From Massilia oculi (GTDB lineage Bacteria; Pseudomonadota; Gammaproteobacteria; Burkholderiales; Burkholderiaceae_D), in NCBI RefSeq assembly GCF_003143515.1, contig NZ_CP029343.1:5642001-5706000 (forward strand): 64,000 nucleotides of DNA, in the 5' to 3' direction. Both the position numbers and the translations under genes were made by a program. Under the pieces are notes generated by a model. It was not told where the DNA came from and ran no database searches. It saw only the letters and a program-made list of their open reading frames with translations. How positions within the stretch are numbered: the first letter of the stretch is position 1; each line of letters begins with the position of its first letter. Below, piece after piece: positions 54,809-62,984 of the stretch.

Positions 54809-56012
54809 TGCCAATACCCCGGCTTGCCGTCGAGACGCGGACTGGCCAGCCAGGGCCCGTAGCGCAGCAGGTAGATGACGAAGGCCAGCGACCACAGGGC
54901 GGCCGACAGGGCCAGCGTGTGGCCACGTGCCGGGCCGTCGAACAGGTTGGCGGCCAGGCGCGCGGCGACGGCCAGCGGCAGCAGCGCGAACATCGCCACC
55001 TCGGGCCGCTCCGCCTGCAGGGTGCGGCCCGTATGTCCACGCGCCGTGCGGGTGATCATGGCCCGATCATGCCCGTCATGGCGCCGGCCGCCAGCAGGTG
55101 CAGGGCGGCGCTGCCCGAGACCACGCCGGCGCCGGCCAGGCCAAGGGCCAGCAGGCCGGCCACCAGCATCGCATACGACAGGTGGAACGACCACAGGAGC
55201 GGCGCGCGCAGCGTCGACAGCGGATCCCACAGGACCAGGCGCGCGCCGTTGAGCAGCGCCGCCAGGACGCCAATCGCCAGCAAGGCCCAGCCGGGCGCCC
55301 CGGACAGCCAGCACAGGCCCAGCGCGGCGATCGAGACGATGCTGGCCAGGTCGAGCCGCGGCAGGTTGCGCGCCCGGCTGCCCGGCGCGCCGTTGCGCGT
55401 GAACATGGGGCCGACGCGGCCGCCGACGATCGCCACCAGCAGCACCAGCAGCAGGATCGCGCCGTGCACGCTCGCCAGCGGCGAAACCGGCACCACGCCC
55501 TGCAGCGCCAGGTGGAACGCCAGGTTGCACACCCCCAGCAGGACGATCACGAGGCCGATCGGCAGGTTGCGGCGGTTGTCGGCGCGCAGCAGCAGGCGCA
55601 GGATCGCGCCCGCCAGCGCGAACAGGAAGGCCACGTCGACCACGGCATACAGCAGCGCCGGTGCGCCGAGGGCCGCGCAGCGTCCGCCGATCCACAGCAG
55701 CACCAGGGCCTGCAGGCTGCGGCCGCGCGGCGTTGGCAGGCCGGTCCAGTTCTGCACCGCCGTCAACAGAAAGCCGGCGACGACCGCGACCGCGAACCCG
55801 AACACCATCTCGTGCACATGCCACAGCAGGTTCACCGGCCCGTGGGGCAGCAGGCCCAGGTAGGCCAGCACCCAGGCCGGCGCCGCTGCTGCGGCGAAGG
55901 CGGCGGCCAGCAGGTAGAAGGGGCGAAAGCCCAGCCGCCAAAGCGGCGCCTGCGCCGAGGCGGGTGCTGGATGGCGGCCTGGAAGCGGATCGGTGGCGGG
56001 TTGGGCGCGCAT
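54805..56012 (-). pseudogene. NnrS family heme-copper membrane protein, one-base frameshift near the 3' end
   Basis: An inner-membrane protein that protects against nitric oxide stress, with about 12 helices. From ATG 56012 (AGGAG at good spacing) it reads PLWRLGFRPFYLLAAAFAA, LLWHVHEMVFGFAVAVVAGFLLTAVQNWTGLPTPRG and further helices, then ends early at GAMTGMIGP-stop at 55056. The natural continuation AMITRTARGHTGRTL...PRLDGKPGYWH lies in the next frame down to 54805. One extra C in CCC at 55062-55064 gives MTGMIGAMITRTARGHTGR. The repaired length, about 402 residues, fits NnrS. Confidence 0.83.
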
Positions 56013-56027
56013 GCGGATCTCCTGTTG

Positions 56028-56050
56028 AAGATGTATCCAATATACATCAA
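56028..56050. promoter_or_regulatory. NsrR-like operator upstream of nnrS
   Basis: A 23-bp interrupted palindrome with arms AAGATGTAT (56028-56036) and ATACATCAA (56042-56050), the 11-1-11 arrangement known for the NO-sensing repressor NsrR (AAGATGYAT with its complement). It lies 16 bp before the nnrS start on the minus strand and would overlap the promoter, giving NO-induced expression of nnrS and the truncated globin gene. Confidence 0.82.
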
Positions 56051-56097
56051 AAAATAGTTCGGGAAAGAGTCCTTAAGTAGCAGTCCCATTGGGTAAC

Positions 56098-56145
56098 TGT
56101 CGGAAAATTTAACACTTCACGGCGACGACGTTACAGCGTCGTGAA
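56098..56145. promoter_or_regulatory. Conserved-looking element and inverted repeat upstream of the PEP-CTERM gene
   Basis: TGTCGGAAAATTTAACA at 56098-56114 is followed by an imperfect inverted repeat with ends TTCACGGCG (56116-56124) and CGTCGTGAA (56137-56145). It sits about 90-140 bp before the PEP-CTERM gene. I suspect a regulator site of the kind that precedes exosortase substrates, but cannot confirm it. Confidence 0.35.
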
Positions 56146-56235
56146 ATTGTTTTGTGAAATCAAAGAGTTGCTGCTGCGAATGTGGTGGGCCTGGTTTTTG
56201 CTCATTCAGCGTGAATACCCACAAGGAGTAAGACG

Positions 56236-56856
56236 ATGGCACGCATCACCCCATTATTGTTCGCGGCGGCACTGCTGGCCCAGCCGGCTCAGGCCGCCGT
56301 CATCTATTCATGGCACGAGGCCAGTACCTCGGCAAACTCGCCGCCGGGCCTGAACATGGAACTCGTCTTTTCGGACGAGGCGGTCGCGCAGGGCAGCCTG
56401 GAGCTTGACTTCGTGAACCTGTGCGACCTGGGCGAACCGTGCCTGGACAAACAGGACAGCCTGCTGTCGCTGCGCTACTGGTATGAGGACCCGTGGGCGG
56501 AAGATGGCCGTGCGAATTCCATCGACTATGGCCACCTCAAGCTGCCAGAGCACTATTTCGATCAGATCCGGCTGAACGTGACTTTCCTGCCCGGTGGCCT
56601 GCTGAACGGATACATCTACGCCAACGACGGCAATTCGCACTTCGAAATCGAGAGCCTTGGCAGTCTGTTCACGGTCCTGGACGCACACAGCGACGAGCCG
56701 TTCGGCTGCGCCTACCAGTACGACCCCTGTTCGGGCTCGACCGGTTATCTGTCCAACGCGCCGATCGCGGGCGAAGTGCCGGAACCGTCGAGCCTGCTGC
56801 TGGCAGGACTGGGCCTGGCGGCCATCGGTTGCGCACGCCGGCGCCGGGCGCGCTGA
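56236..56856 (+). CDS. PEP-CTERM sorting-domain protein
   Basis: A 206-residue surface or extracellular-matrix protein. The signal peptide is MARITPLLFAAALLAQPAQA. The C-terminus VPEPSSLLLAGLGLAAIGCARRRRAR is a canonical PEP-CTERM signal (PEP, hydrophobic helix, Arg cluster), so the protein is processed by an exosortase encoded elsewhere. The central part is acidic and beta-rich, with four Cys in possible pairs (FVNLCDLGEPCLDK, FGCAYQYDPCSGS). No catalytic motif. Such proteins usually go with exopolysaccharide. Confidence 0.9.
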   Translation: MARITPLLFAAALLAQPAQAAVIYSWHEASTSANSPPGLNMELVFSDEAVAQGSLELDFVNLCDLGEPCLDKQDSLLSLRYWYEDPWAEDGRANSIDYGHLKLPEHYFDQIRLNVTFLPGGLLNGYIYANDGNSHFEIESLGSLFTVLDAHSDEPFGCAYQYDPCSGSTGYLSNAPIAGEVPEPSSLLLAGLGLAAIGCARRRRAR

Positions 56857-56871
56857 TCCAGCGATCCCGAT

Positions 56872-57405
56872 TCAGGCCAATGGCGCCAGCAGCGCCGCGG
56901 TGTCGGGCGCGCCCATGCGCTGCGCCACGTCAAGGGCGCTGACACCGTCGGCATCGCGCCGTGACGGGTCGGCGCCGCGTTCGATCAAGAGGCGGGCGAT
57001 CTCGACCCGGTTGAACATGGCGGCGAACATCAGCGCGGTCTTGCCGGCCGGTCCCGCATGGTCGGCGATGGCGCCGTGGTCCAGCAGCAGACTGGTCACC
57101 GCCAGGTCGCCCTTGAAGGCGGCGCCATGCAGCGGCGTCTGGGATGCGTCGTTCATCAGTTGCGGATCGGCGCCGTGCTCCAGCAGCACGCGCGCGGCCT
57201 CGTGGTGGCCGTGGTAGCAGGCCAGCATCAGGAGACTGTCGCCGCGCTCGTTGCGCAGATTGGGCGGCAAACCCTTGGCCAGCAGCGCGCCGAGCGGTTC
57301 CGCCTGGCCGGTGCGGGCGTACTGGAACACATTGCGCAACCATTCGAGGGTGGCTTCGTCGAGCGCCGCCGGAGCGGCCTGCGGGGTGGTTTCATTGGCT
57401 TGCAT
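56872..57405 (-). CDS. Ankyrin-repeat protein
   Basis: A 177-residue protein with four ankyrin repeats from about residue 50: NERGDSLLMLACYHGHHEAARVLLEHGADPQ, DASQTPLHGAAFKGDLAVTSLLLDHGAIAD, GKTALMFAAMFNRVEIARLLIERGADPS and DGVSALDVAQRMGAPDTAALL. No signal peptide, so cytosolic. It serves protein-protein binding; the partner is unknown. In some bacteria such proteins accompany catalase, but no catalase is seen here. Confidence 0.88.
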   Translation of the reverse strand: MQANETTPQAAPAALDEATLEWLRNVFQYARTGQAEPLGALLAKGLPPNLRNERGDSLLMLACYHGHHEAARVLLEHGADPQLMNDASQTPLHGAAFKGDLAVTSLLLDHGAIADHAGPAGKTALMFAAMFNRVEIARLLIERGADPSRRDADGVSALDVAQRMGAPDTAALLAPLA

Positions 57406-57471
57406 GCGTGTTTCCTCGTGTCGGTTCGATGGTCGATTAGATCACATCCGTCACCGCCACGCAGGCGCGCT

Positions 57472-58680
57472 TCAGGCCTGCTGACGGCTGGCCGTGTGCT
57501 CGGCCGCTTCCCACAGCCAGGCCGGCAGGGCCAGCGCCGGCAGCAGCATGCCGGTCACCAGCGCCGCATGCCAGCCATACTGGGCGTAGACCCAGCCGCC
57601 AAGGGCCGAGCCGAGCGCGCCGCCGGCGAAGAACAGGGCGAAGTACAGGCCGTTCAGGCGGCTGCGGATCTCGGCGCCGAGGGCGAACAGCGCACGCTGG
57701 CCCAGCACCAGGTTGGCGGCGACGGCGGCATCGAGCACGATGGCGGCCAGGGCCAGCAGGCCGAGCGCCAGCGGCTTGGACTCGGGCTCGAGCAACGGCA
57801 ACATGAAGCTCAGCGCACCGACCGCCAGCGCGATCGCGGTGGCGCCCAGCGTATGGCCGGCATCGGCCAGGCGGCCTGCGATCGGCGAGGCCACCGCGCC
57901 GGCCATGCCCACCAGGGCGAACAGCGCGATCCCGTTCTGGCTCAGGCCGAAGTCCGGGCCGGCCAGGGCTTGCGGCACGACAGTCCAGAACAGGCTGAAG
58001 GCGCCGAACAGCCCGGCGTGGTACAGCGCGCGACGGCGCAGCACGACGGTATTGGCCAGCACCGGCCACAACGAAGCGATCAGCGCGCCATAGCGCTGGG
58101 CGGCGGCCGGCCTTCGCTGCGGCAGCTTGAAGTGCAGCACCACGGCCAGCAACAGCACCAGCGCGGCGGCGATCCCGAACACGGCCTGCCAGCCGCCGAA
58201 GCCGGCCAGCACGCTGGCCACCGGCCGCGCCACCATGATCCCCAGCAGCAGGCCGCTGACCACCTTGCCCACGGTCTGGCCGCGCGTCGCTTCCGGCGCC
58301 ATGTGGGCCGCGAACGGCACCAGCACCTGGGCCACCACGGCGCCCAGGCCAATGGCCAGGGCGGCCAGCAGGAACTGCCAGGCCGCGCTCGCATCCGCGG
58401 CCAGCGCCAGCGCGCCGCCGGTGGCGACCAGGCCGCTCACGATCAGGCGCCGGTTCTCGACCAGGTCGCCCAGCGGGACGATGAACAGCAGGCCGAGGCA
58501 ATAGCCGATCTGGGTGAGGGTGACGACCAGGCCGGTGGCGCTCGCGGGCAGGCCGAGGGCGGCGCCGATCGGGCCGACCAGCGGCTGGGCGTAATACAGG
58601 TTGGCGACGATGATGCCGGCCGCGGCGGCCAGCAGCATCGTCATGCCGCCGGATATCCTTGCTGGGGTGCTTGTTGTCAT
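57472..58680 (-). CDS. MFS transporter (DHA1 type)
   Basis: A 402-residue carrier with 12 predicted helices. It starts with MTTSTPARISGGMTMLLAAAAGIIVANLYYAQPLVGPI, the usual beginning of a YnfM/YgaY-like group, then GLVVTLTQIGYCLGLLFIVPLGDLVENRRLIV between helices 2 and 3 and SGLLLGIMVARPVASVLAGFGGWQAVFGI at helix 5. Probably an exporter of drugs or metabolites. It diverges from a LysR gene, the likely regulator; AAGGAG lies upstream of its ATG. Confidence 0.9.
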   Translation of the reverse strand: MTTSTPARISGGMTMLLAAAAGIIVANLYYAQPLVGPIGAALGLPASATGLVVTLTQIGYCLGLLFIVPLGDLVENRRLIVSGLVATGGALALAADASAAWQFLLAALAIGLGAVVAQVLVPFAAHMAPEATRGQTVGKVVSGLLLGIMVARPVASVLAGFGGWQAVFGIAAALVLLLAVVLHFKLPQRRPAAAQRYGALIASLWPVLANTVVLRRRALYHAGLFGAFSLFWTVVPQALAGPDFGLSQNGIALFALVGMAGAVASPIAGRLADAGHTLGATAIALAVGALSFMLPLLEPESKPLALGLLALAAIVLDAAVAANLVLGQRALFALGAEIRSRLNGLYFALFFAGGALGSALGGWVYAQYGWHAALVTGMLLPALALPAWLWEAAEHTASRQQA

Positions 58681-58772
58681 GGCGTGCTCCTTGGTGGGAC
58701 AGGTGAACGGGGTTAGGTGAACGGTTCCATTCTAGGCAGGCTCGAGGCAAAGATAATTAAGGCATAATGCCC

Positions 58773-58792
58773 ACATTCAATTCATTTAATGT
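58773..58792. promoter_or_regulatory. Possible LysR binding site in the divergent MFS-LysR region
   Basis: ACATT (58773-58777) and AATGT (58788-58792) flank an AT-rich core, fitting the T-N11-A-type symmetry of LysR sites, 8 bp before the LysR ATG. A direct repeat GGTGAACGG also occurs near 58705-58725. Assigned on position and symmetry only. Confidence 0.35.
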
Positions 58793-58800
58793 GAACAATC

Positions 58801-59715
58801 ATGGACAAGGTGAAGGCGATGCAGACCTTCGTGCGGATCGTCGAGGCGGGCAGCTTCACGAAGGCCGCCGAATCGCTCAACCTGCCGCGCGCCTCGCTGA
58901 CGGCGACCATGCAGAACCTCGAGCGTCACCTGGGCGCCCAGCTCCTGCAGCGCACCACGCGCCGGCTGTCCCTCACGCAGGACGGTGAGCGCTACTATGA
59001 ACAATGCGCCTCCATCCTGGCCGCGATCGAGGCGGCGGAAGCCGATTTCCTGGGCGTCGACGGCCGCCGCATGCAGGGCCGGTTGCGGATCGAGCTGCCC
59101 GGCGCCCTGGGCCGCGCCATCGTGCTGCCGCGACTCGCCGACTTCCGCCAGGCCTGGCCCGGCATCGACCTGAGCATCGGCATGGGCGACCGCCTGGTCG
59201 ACCTGACCGGCGAGGGCATCGACTGCGCGCTGCGGGTAGGCGAGCTGCAGGATTCCAGTCTGGTAGCGCGCCCCATCGGCCTGATGCGCTTTACCATCGC
59301 GGCCACGCCCGGCTACCTGGCGCGGCGCGGTGTGCCGGCTTCGCCGGACGAGCTGGCGGGGCACGACGGCATCGTCCATTTCTCGGGCCGCACCGGGCGC
59401 GCCTTCGACTGGGAATTGCAGGAGGCGGATGGGGTGCGCAAGGTCGCCGTAAAAGGAAGTCTCTCCGTCAACGACGCCGACGCCAACCTGATTCTCGCGC
59501 TGCAGGGCCTGGGGCTGGCCCAGCTGGCGCGCTACCAGCTGCGCGGCCAGGAGGGCCGGCTGGTCGAGGTGTTGCCGGGCTTGCGCCCGACGCCGATGCC
59601 GGTGTCGTTGCTGTATCCGCAGGGGCGCATCGCCAACCCGCGCCTGCGCGCCTTCGCCGACTGGCTGGCGGCGGTGTTCGCGGCAGACCCGGACCTGCGC
59701 CTGGCGCACGATTGA
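58801..59715 (+). CDS. LysR family transcriptional regulator
   Basis: A 304-residue regulator. The helix-turn-helix is MQTFVRIVEAGSFTKAAESLNLPRASLTATMQNLERHLGAQLLQRTTRRLSLT, of the CrgA-like group common in Betaproteobacteria. The effector domain starts near GRLRIELPGALGRAIVLPRLADF. Divergent from the MFS gene, with 120 bp between; it most likely controls that transporter and itself. Confidence 0.92.
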   Translation: MDKVKAMQTFVRIVEAGSFTKAAESLNLPRASLTATMQNLERHLGAQLLQRTTRRLSLTQDGERYYEQCASILAAIEAAEADFLGVDGRRMQGRLRIELPGALGRAIVLPRLADFRQAWPGIDLSIGMGDRLVDLTGEGIDCALRVGELQDSSLVARPIGLMRFTIAATPGYLARRGVPASPDELAGHDGIVHFSGRTGRAFDWELQEADGVRKVAVKGSLSVNDADANLILALQGLGLAQLARYQLRGQEGRLVEVLPGLRPTPMPVSLLYPQGRIANPRLRAFADWLAAVFAADPDLRLAHD

Positions 59716-59935
59716 GGGTCCGCAAGCGGCGGCGACGGACGCCACCGCACCACGGGGCGCCGAATGTCATGACAGGTGCCGCCAGACGAACTGAACCTGG
59801 CTATGGTGCGCCGCCTGAAAGCCACGCGCAAGCCGGGCGAACTGGCCGGGAACGCGGCGCCGCTCGTGCTGGCCGAGCGGCGCCGGCGCTTGCCCTGCTT
59901 GACACCAGGCAAGAAGAAGCGCTGAACCGGATCGC

Positions 59936-62092
59936 TCAGAAGTCGACGTTCATCGACACCCACAAGCGACGGCCATCCATATTGTTGACGTACACGCTGC
60001 CATAGGCCGGCGCCGCCGTCGGCGACGCCTGGTAAGGACGGTAGTCGACGAAGTCCTTGTCGAGCAGGTTGTAGATCGCGGCATTGATCGAGATGGTCGG
60101 GCTGAGCTGGTAGGCGGTGCCCAGGTGCAGCATGCCGTAGGCCTTGTAGTCGCCCAGCGTCGCCTTGGCGGCGCGGGTGGCGGCCGAGGTGCCCGGATCG
60201 CGATAGCGCTCGCTGCGGTATTCGGCGCGCAGCCACGTGTTCCACTGCGGCGAAATGTCCCAGGTCAGCCGCGCATTGAGCGCGTGCTCGGGCGTGTCGG
60301 TCAGCGGCTTGCCGGCGCTGGCGCCGCTTTTCTGCTCGCTCTCGGTATACGTGTAGTTGGCGCTCGCGGCCCAGCCGGCGGCGAGCGGGAAGCGGGTGGC
60401 CAGTTCCAGGCCGCGGGTCACCGCCTCGTCGACGTTGATCGACTGGCCGAAGGCGTCGACGTTCGGCCAGTTGCCGAAGCTGACGCAGCCCGGCCGGTTC
60501 GGCGCCAGGCGATAGGAACAGTTCAGCAGGCCGGTGCCGCTGGTGATCTTGTCCTCGAACTCGTTGTTGAACACGGTGACGTTGGCGGTCCAGCCGGCGC
60601 CGTTGTCGAAATAGGCGCCCAGTTCGGTGGTCACGCTGGTTTCGGGTTTCAGGCCCGGGCTGCCGACCAGCGGAATCGTGCCCTGGCCGCCGAAGCCGTT
60701 GATGCCGGGCGAGAGCTGCTCGACGCGCGGAGTTTTATAACCCTTGCTGATACCGCCCTTGAAAGTCCATTGCGGCGACGTCGTCCACACCAGGTAGGCG
60801 CGTGGGCTGGTCTGGCCGCCGAAGATGCTGTGGTCGTCGTAGCGCGCGCCGAGGGTCAGGGCCAGGCGCTCGTGGAAGCGCCATTCGTCTTCCAGGAACA
60901 GCGCTTTCTGAGTGAAAGCAAATGCTTCGGGCGCGACGCCGTCGATCATCTCGGCATCCCAGTGCTGGGCGCCGATGGTGGTCAGGTGGGTGCCCCATGG
61001 GATCAGCAGCTTGGTGTCGAACACCTTGCTTTCGACTTCCAGCACGCGCGCGCTGCCTGCCACCATGCCCGGGGTGCCGGGCGGGATGGTGCGGCCGATG
61101 GTCTCGGTCTTGTTGACCATATAGCTGCTGTCCCAGGTGCCGAACGGCAGGCGCGCCTTGTAGGCCAGGGTCGCCTGGTCGCGGTTGTATTTCTGTTCCG
61201 GGCCATAGCCGCCTTGTACGCTCTGGGTGCCGACCTGGCCGCGCGAATTGTCGTAGGTCTGGCGGGTACGGTCTGCGTCCAGGGTGAACTCGTGGTAACG
61301 GTTCGGCGTGAAGGCGAGGCGCGCGCCGAGGTTGTCGACCTTGGCCTTGACCGGGTTGGAACCCATGTTCAGGTTCACTTCGCCGTTCTGGTTGTCGTAG
61401 CTGAGGGTCGCTTCGTCGCGGCGCAGCGTGCTGCCGCGCAGCGCCAGGCCCAGCACGTCGCTGGCGACCGGGCCGTTCAGGTAGAACTTGGCGCCCTTGA
61501 CGTCGCCGAACCGCGATTGTTCTTGCAGGGTGTAGTCGGCCGACACCGTGCCGCCCCATTGCTTGCCGACCTTGCGGGTGATGATGTTGATCACGCCGCC
61601 CATCGCGTCCGAACCGTACAGGGTCGACATCGGGCCACGGATGATCTCGATGCGCTCGATGGCGCCGACCGGCGGCATGAAGCTGGTCGAGGTGCCGCCG
61701 AAGCCGTTCGGGGTCACGTTGCCGGCCGCGTTCTGGCGCCGGCCGTCGATCAGGATCAGGGTGTAGTCGCTCGGCATGCCGCGCACGCTGATGTTCATGC
61801 CGCCGGTCTTGTCGCCGACCGCGGCGACGTCGATGCCTTCCACGCTTTCCAGGGCCTGGGCCAGGTTGCCGAAGCGTTCCTTTTCGAGCTGTTCGCGGGT
61901 CAGCACGGTGATCGAGGCCGGCGCTTCGCGGATGGTCTGCTCGAAGCCGGAGGCCGAGATGACGACGGTCGCCATGTCGGCCGGTGCGGCATCGGCGCCG
62001 ACGTTGGCGTGGGCCGCGAAGGGCAGGGCGCCGATGGCGAGGCTGAGCAGGGAGCGGCGCAGCAGCGGCGCGTGGGGAATGGGTGTGGGCAT
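59936..62092 (-). CDS. TonB-dependent siderophore receptor (CirA/FepA-like)
   Basis: An outer-membrane iron-siderophore importer, 718 residues from ATG 62092. Signal peptide (LLSLAIGALPFAAHA), TonB-box-like ATVVISA, and a plug with REAPASITVLTREQLEKERFGNLAQALESVEGI, NISVRGMPSDYTLILIDGRRQN and IERIEIIRGPMSTLYGSDAMGGVINIITRK. The 22-strand barrel ends with LLDKDFVDYRPYQASP...GRRLWVSMNVDF, including the final aromatic residue required for membrane assembly. A Fur-like box lies upstream. An in-frame GTG at 62119 is an alternative start. Confidence 0.93.
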   Translation of the reverse strand: MPTPIPHAPLLRRSLLSLAIGALPFAAHANVGADAAPADMATVVISASGFEQTIREAPASITVLTREQLEKERFGNLAQALESVEGIDVAAVGDKTGGMNISVRGMPSDYTLILIDGRRQNAAGNVTPNGFGGTSTSFMPPVGAIERIEIIRGPMSTLYGSDAMGGVINIITRKVGKQWGGTVSADYTLQEQSRFGDVKGAKFYLNGPVASDVLGLALRGSTLRRDEATLSYDNQNGEVNLNMGSNPVKAKVDNLGARLAFTPNRYHEFTLDADRTRQTYDNSRGQVGTQSVQGGYGPEQKYNRDQATLAYKARLPFGTWDSSYMVNKTETIGRTIPPGTPGMVAGSARVLEVESKVFDTKLLIPWGTHLTTIGAQHWDAEMIDGVAPEAFAFTQKALFLEDEWRFHERLALTLGARYDDHSIFGGQTSPRAYLVWTTSPQWTFKGGISKGYKTPRVEQLSPGINGFGGQGTIPLVGSPGLKPETSVTTELGAYFDNGAGWTANVTVFNNEFEDKITSGTGLLNCSYRLAPNRPGCVSFGNWPNVDAFGQSINVDEAVTRGLELATRFPLAAGWAASANYTYTESEQKSGASAGKPLTDTPEHALNARLTWDISPQWNTWLRAEYRSERYRDPGTSAATRAAKATLGDYKAYGMLHLGTAYQLSPTISINAAIYNLLDKDFVDYRPYQASPTAAPAYGSVYVNNMDGRRLWVSMNVDF

Positions 62093-62176
62093 CTCGGTTC
62101 CGTTATTGTCGTCAAGCACGTGTATCTACAGCTGGTCAATTATGTAAAGAGGTCAAGCCGGCAATATTTTAAACGC

Positions 62177-62197
62177 AAATGCGAATCGTTCCTATTT
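62177..62197. promoter_or_regulatory. Fur-box-like site upstream of the siderophore receptor
   Basis: AAATGCGAATCGTTCCTATTT at 62177-62197 resembles the Fur consensus in its Proteobacterial form (GCGAATGAGAATGATTCTC-like hexamers), in an AT-rich promoter 85 bp before the receptor start. Iron-repressed expression is the expected outcome. Confidence 0.6.
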
Positions 62198-62441
62198 CTA
62201 TTTATTAAAAAGTATCGAAGATGCGACGAAAGATCCCCGCTGCCGAGAAAGGGAATGGGGAGACGAAAAGGCCAGGGCGGGCGAACGTCGTTCATGCACC
62301 GTCGCCGCAACCGGCGATCCGCGCCTCATGGGGTCGTAATCGCGCTGCATTGTCAGCTATCATGCCGGGTGCGTCAGGGACGAGGCTGTCGGTCCCCGGG
62401 CGCAGCGCCCCATTGTCATTACAGCCCACACAGGAGCACCC

Positions 62442-62753
62442 ATGAAGAACACCATGATCCTGGCCGCGACCTTCGCCGCCGCCGCCGCGATGCCCGCAGC
62501 CCACGCCAGCGCCGACCTGGCGAAGGCCAAGGCCTGCATGGCCTGCCACACCGTCGCTTCCAAGCTGGTCGGCCCGTCCTACAAGGACGTCGCCGCGAAG
62601 TACGCGAAGGACGCCGGCGCCGAGACGCGCCTGGCGTTGAAGATCCAGAAGGGCAGCAGCGGCACCTGGGGGCCGATCCCGATGCCTGCCAATCCGCAGG
62701 TCAGCGACGCGGAAGCGCAGACGCTGGCCAAGTGGATCCTGGCACAGAAGTGA
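62442..62753 (+). CDS. Small periplasmic cytochrome c (c-551 type)
   Basis: A class I monoheme cytochrome of 103 residues. The signal peptide is MKNTMILAATFAAAAAMPAAHA. Heme attaches at CMACH (near residue 32) and the axial Met is in WGPIPMPANPQ. SKLVGPSYKDVAAKYA and DAEAQTLAKWILAQK are the standard N- and C-terminal helices. It shuttles electrons to a terminal oxidase, peroxidase or dehydrogenase. AGGAGC precedes the ATG. No redox partner is adjacent. Confidence 0.93.
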   Translation: MKNTMILAATFAAAAAMPAAHASADLAKAKACMACHTVASKLVGPSYKDVAAKYAKDAGAETRLALKIQKGSSGTWGPIPMPANPQVSDAEAQTLAKWILAQK

Positions 62754-62817
62754 CCGATCCGCGCCACTGGCGCGGTCCTTGCATACGGGCGGGGCACCTG
62801 AACGACAGGACCCGCCC

Positions 62818-62970
62818 ATGTTCCTCCCGAACGACGTCATCGAGTATCTGGACGCTCCCGGCCGTCCGCTCCGCATCCTGTGGATCGACGCGGCCGGCGT
62901 CCCTGCGCGCCCTGTATGCCGCCGTACGGGAGCGGCGCGCGCGGCTGCTGCGGCCCGATCCCTGGCGCGC
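62818..62970 (+). pseudogene. Short N-terminal fragment, probably of a Mu/TniA-like transposase
   Basis: ATG 62818 opens MFLPNDVIEYLDAPGRPLRI followed by LWIDAAGV. The reading then shifts frame to LRALYAAVRERRARLLRPDPW. Together they resemble the start of large DDE transposases of the TniA/TnsB class found in Oxalobacteraceae, but only about 50 residues remain. The sequence passes straight into receptor pseudogene material. The identification rests on memory of the family opening and is tentative. Confidence 0.35.
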
Positions 62971-62984
62971 CGGCAGCCCCGCGG

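Noticed and set aside
59803..59925. 40-codon basic frame between the LysR and siderophore receptor genes
   Set aside because: Arg/Lys-rich, no ribosome site and no recognised family; probably chance.
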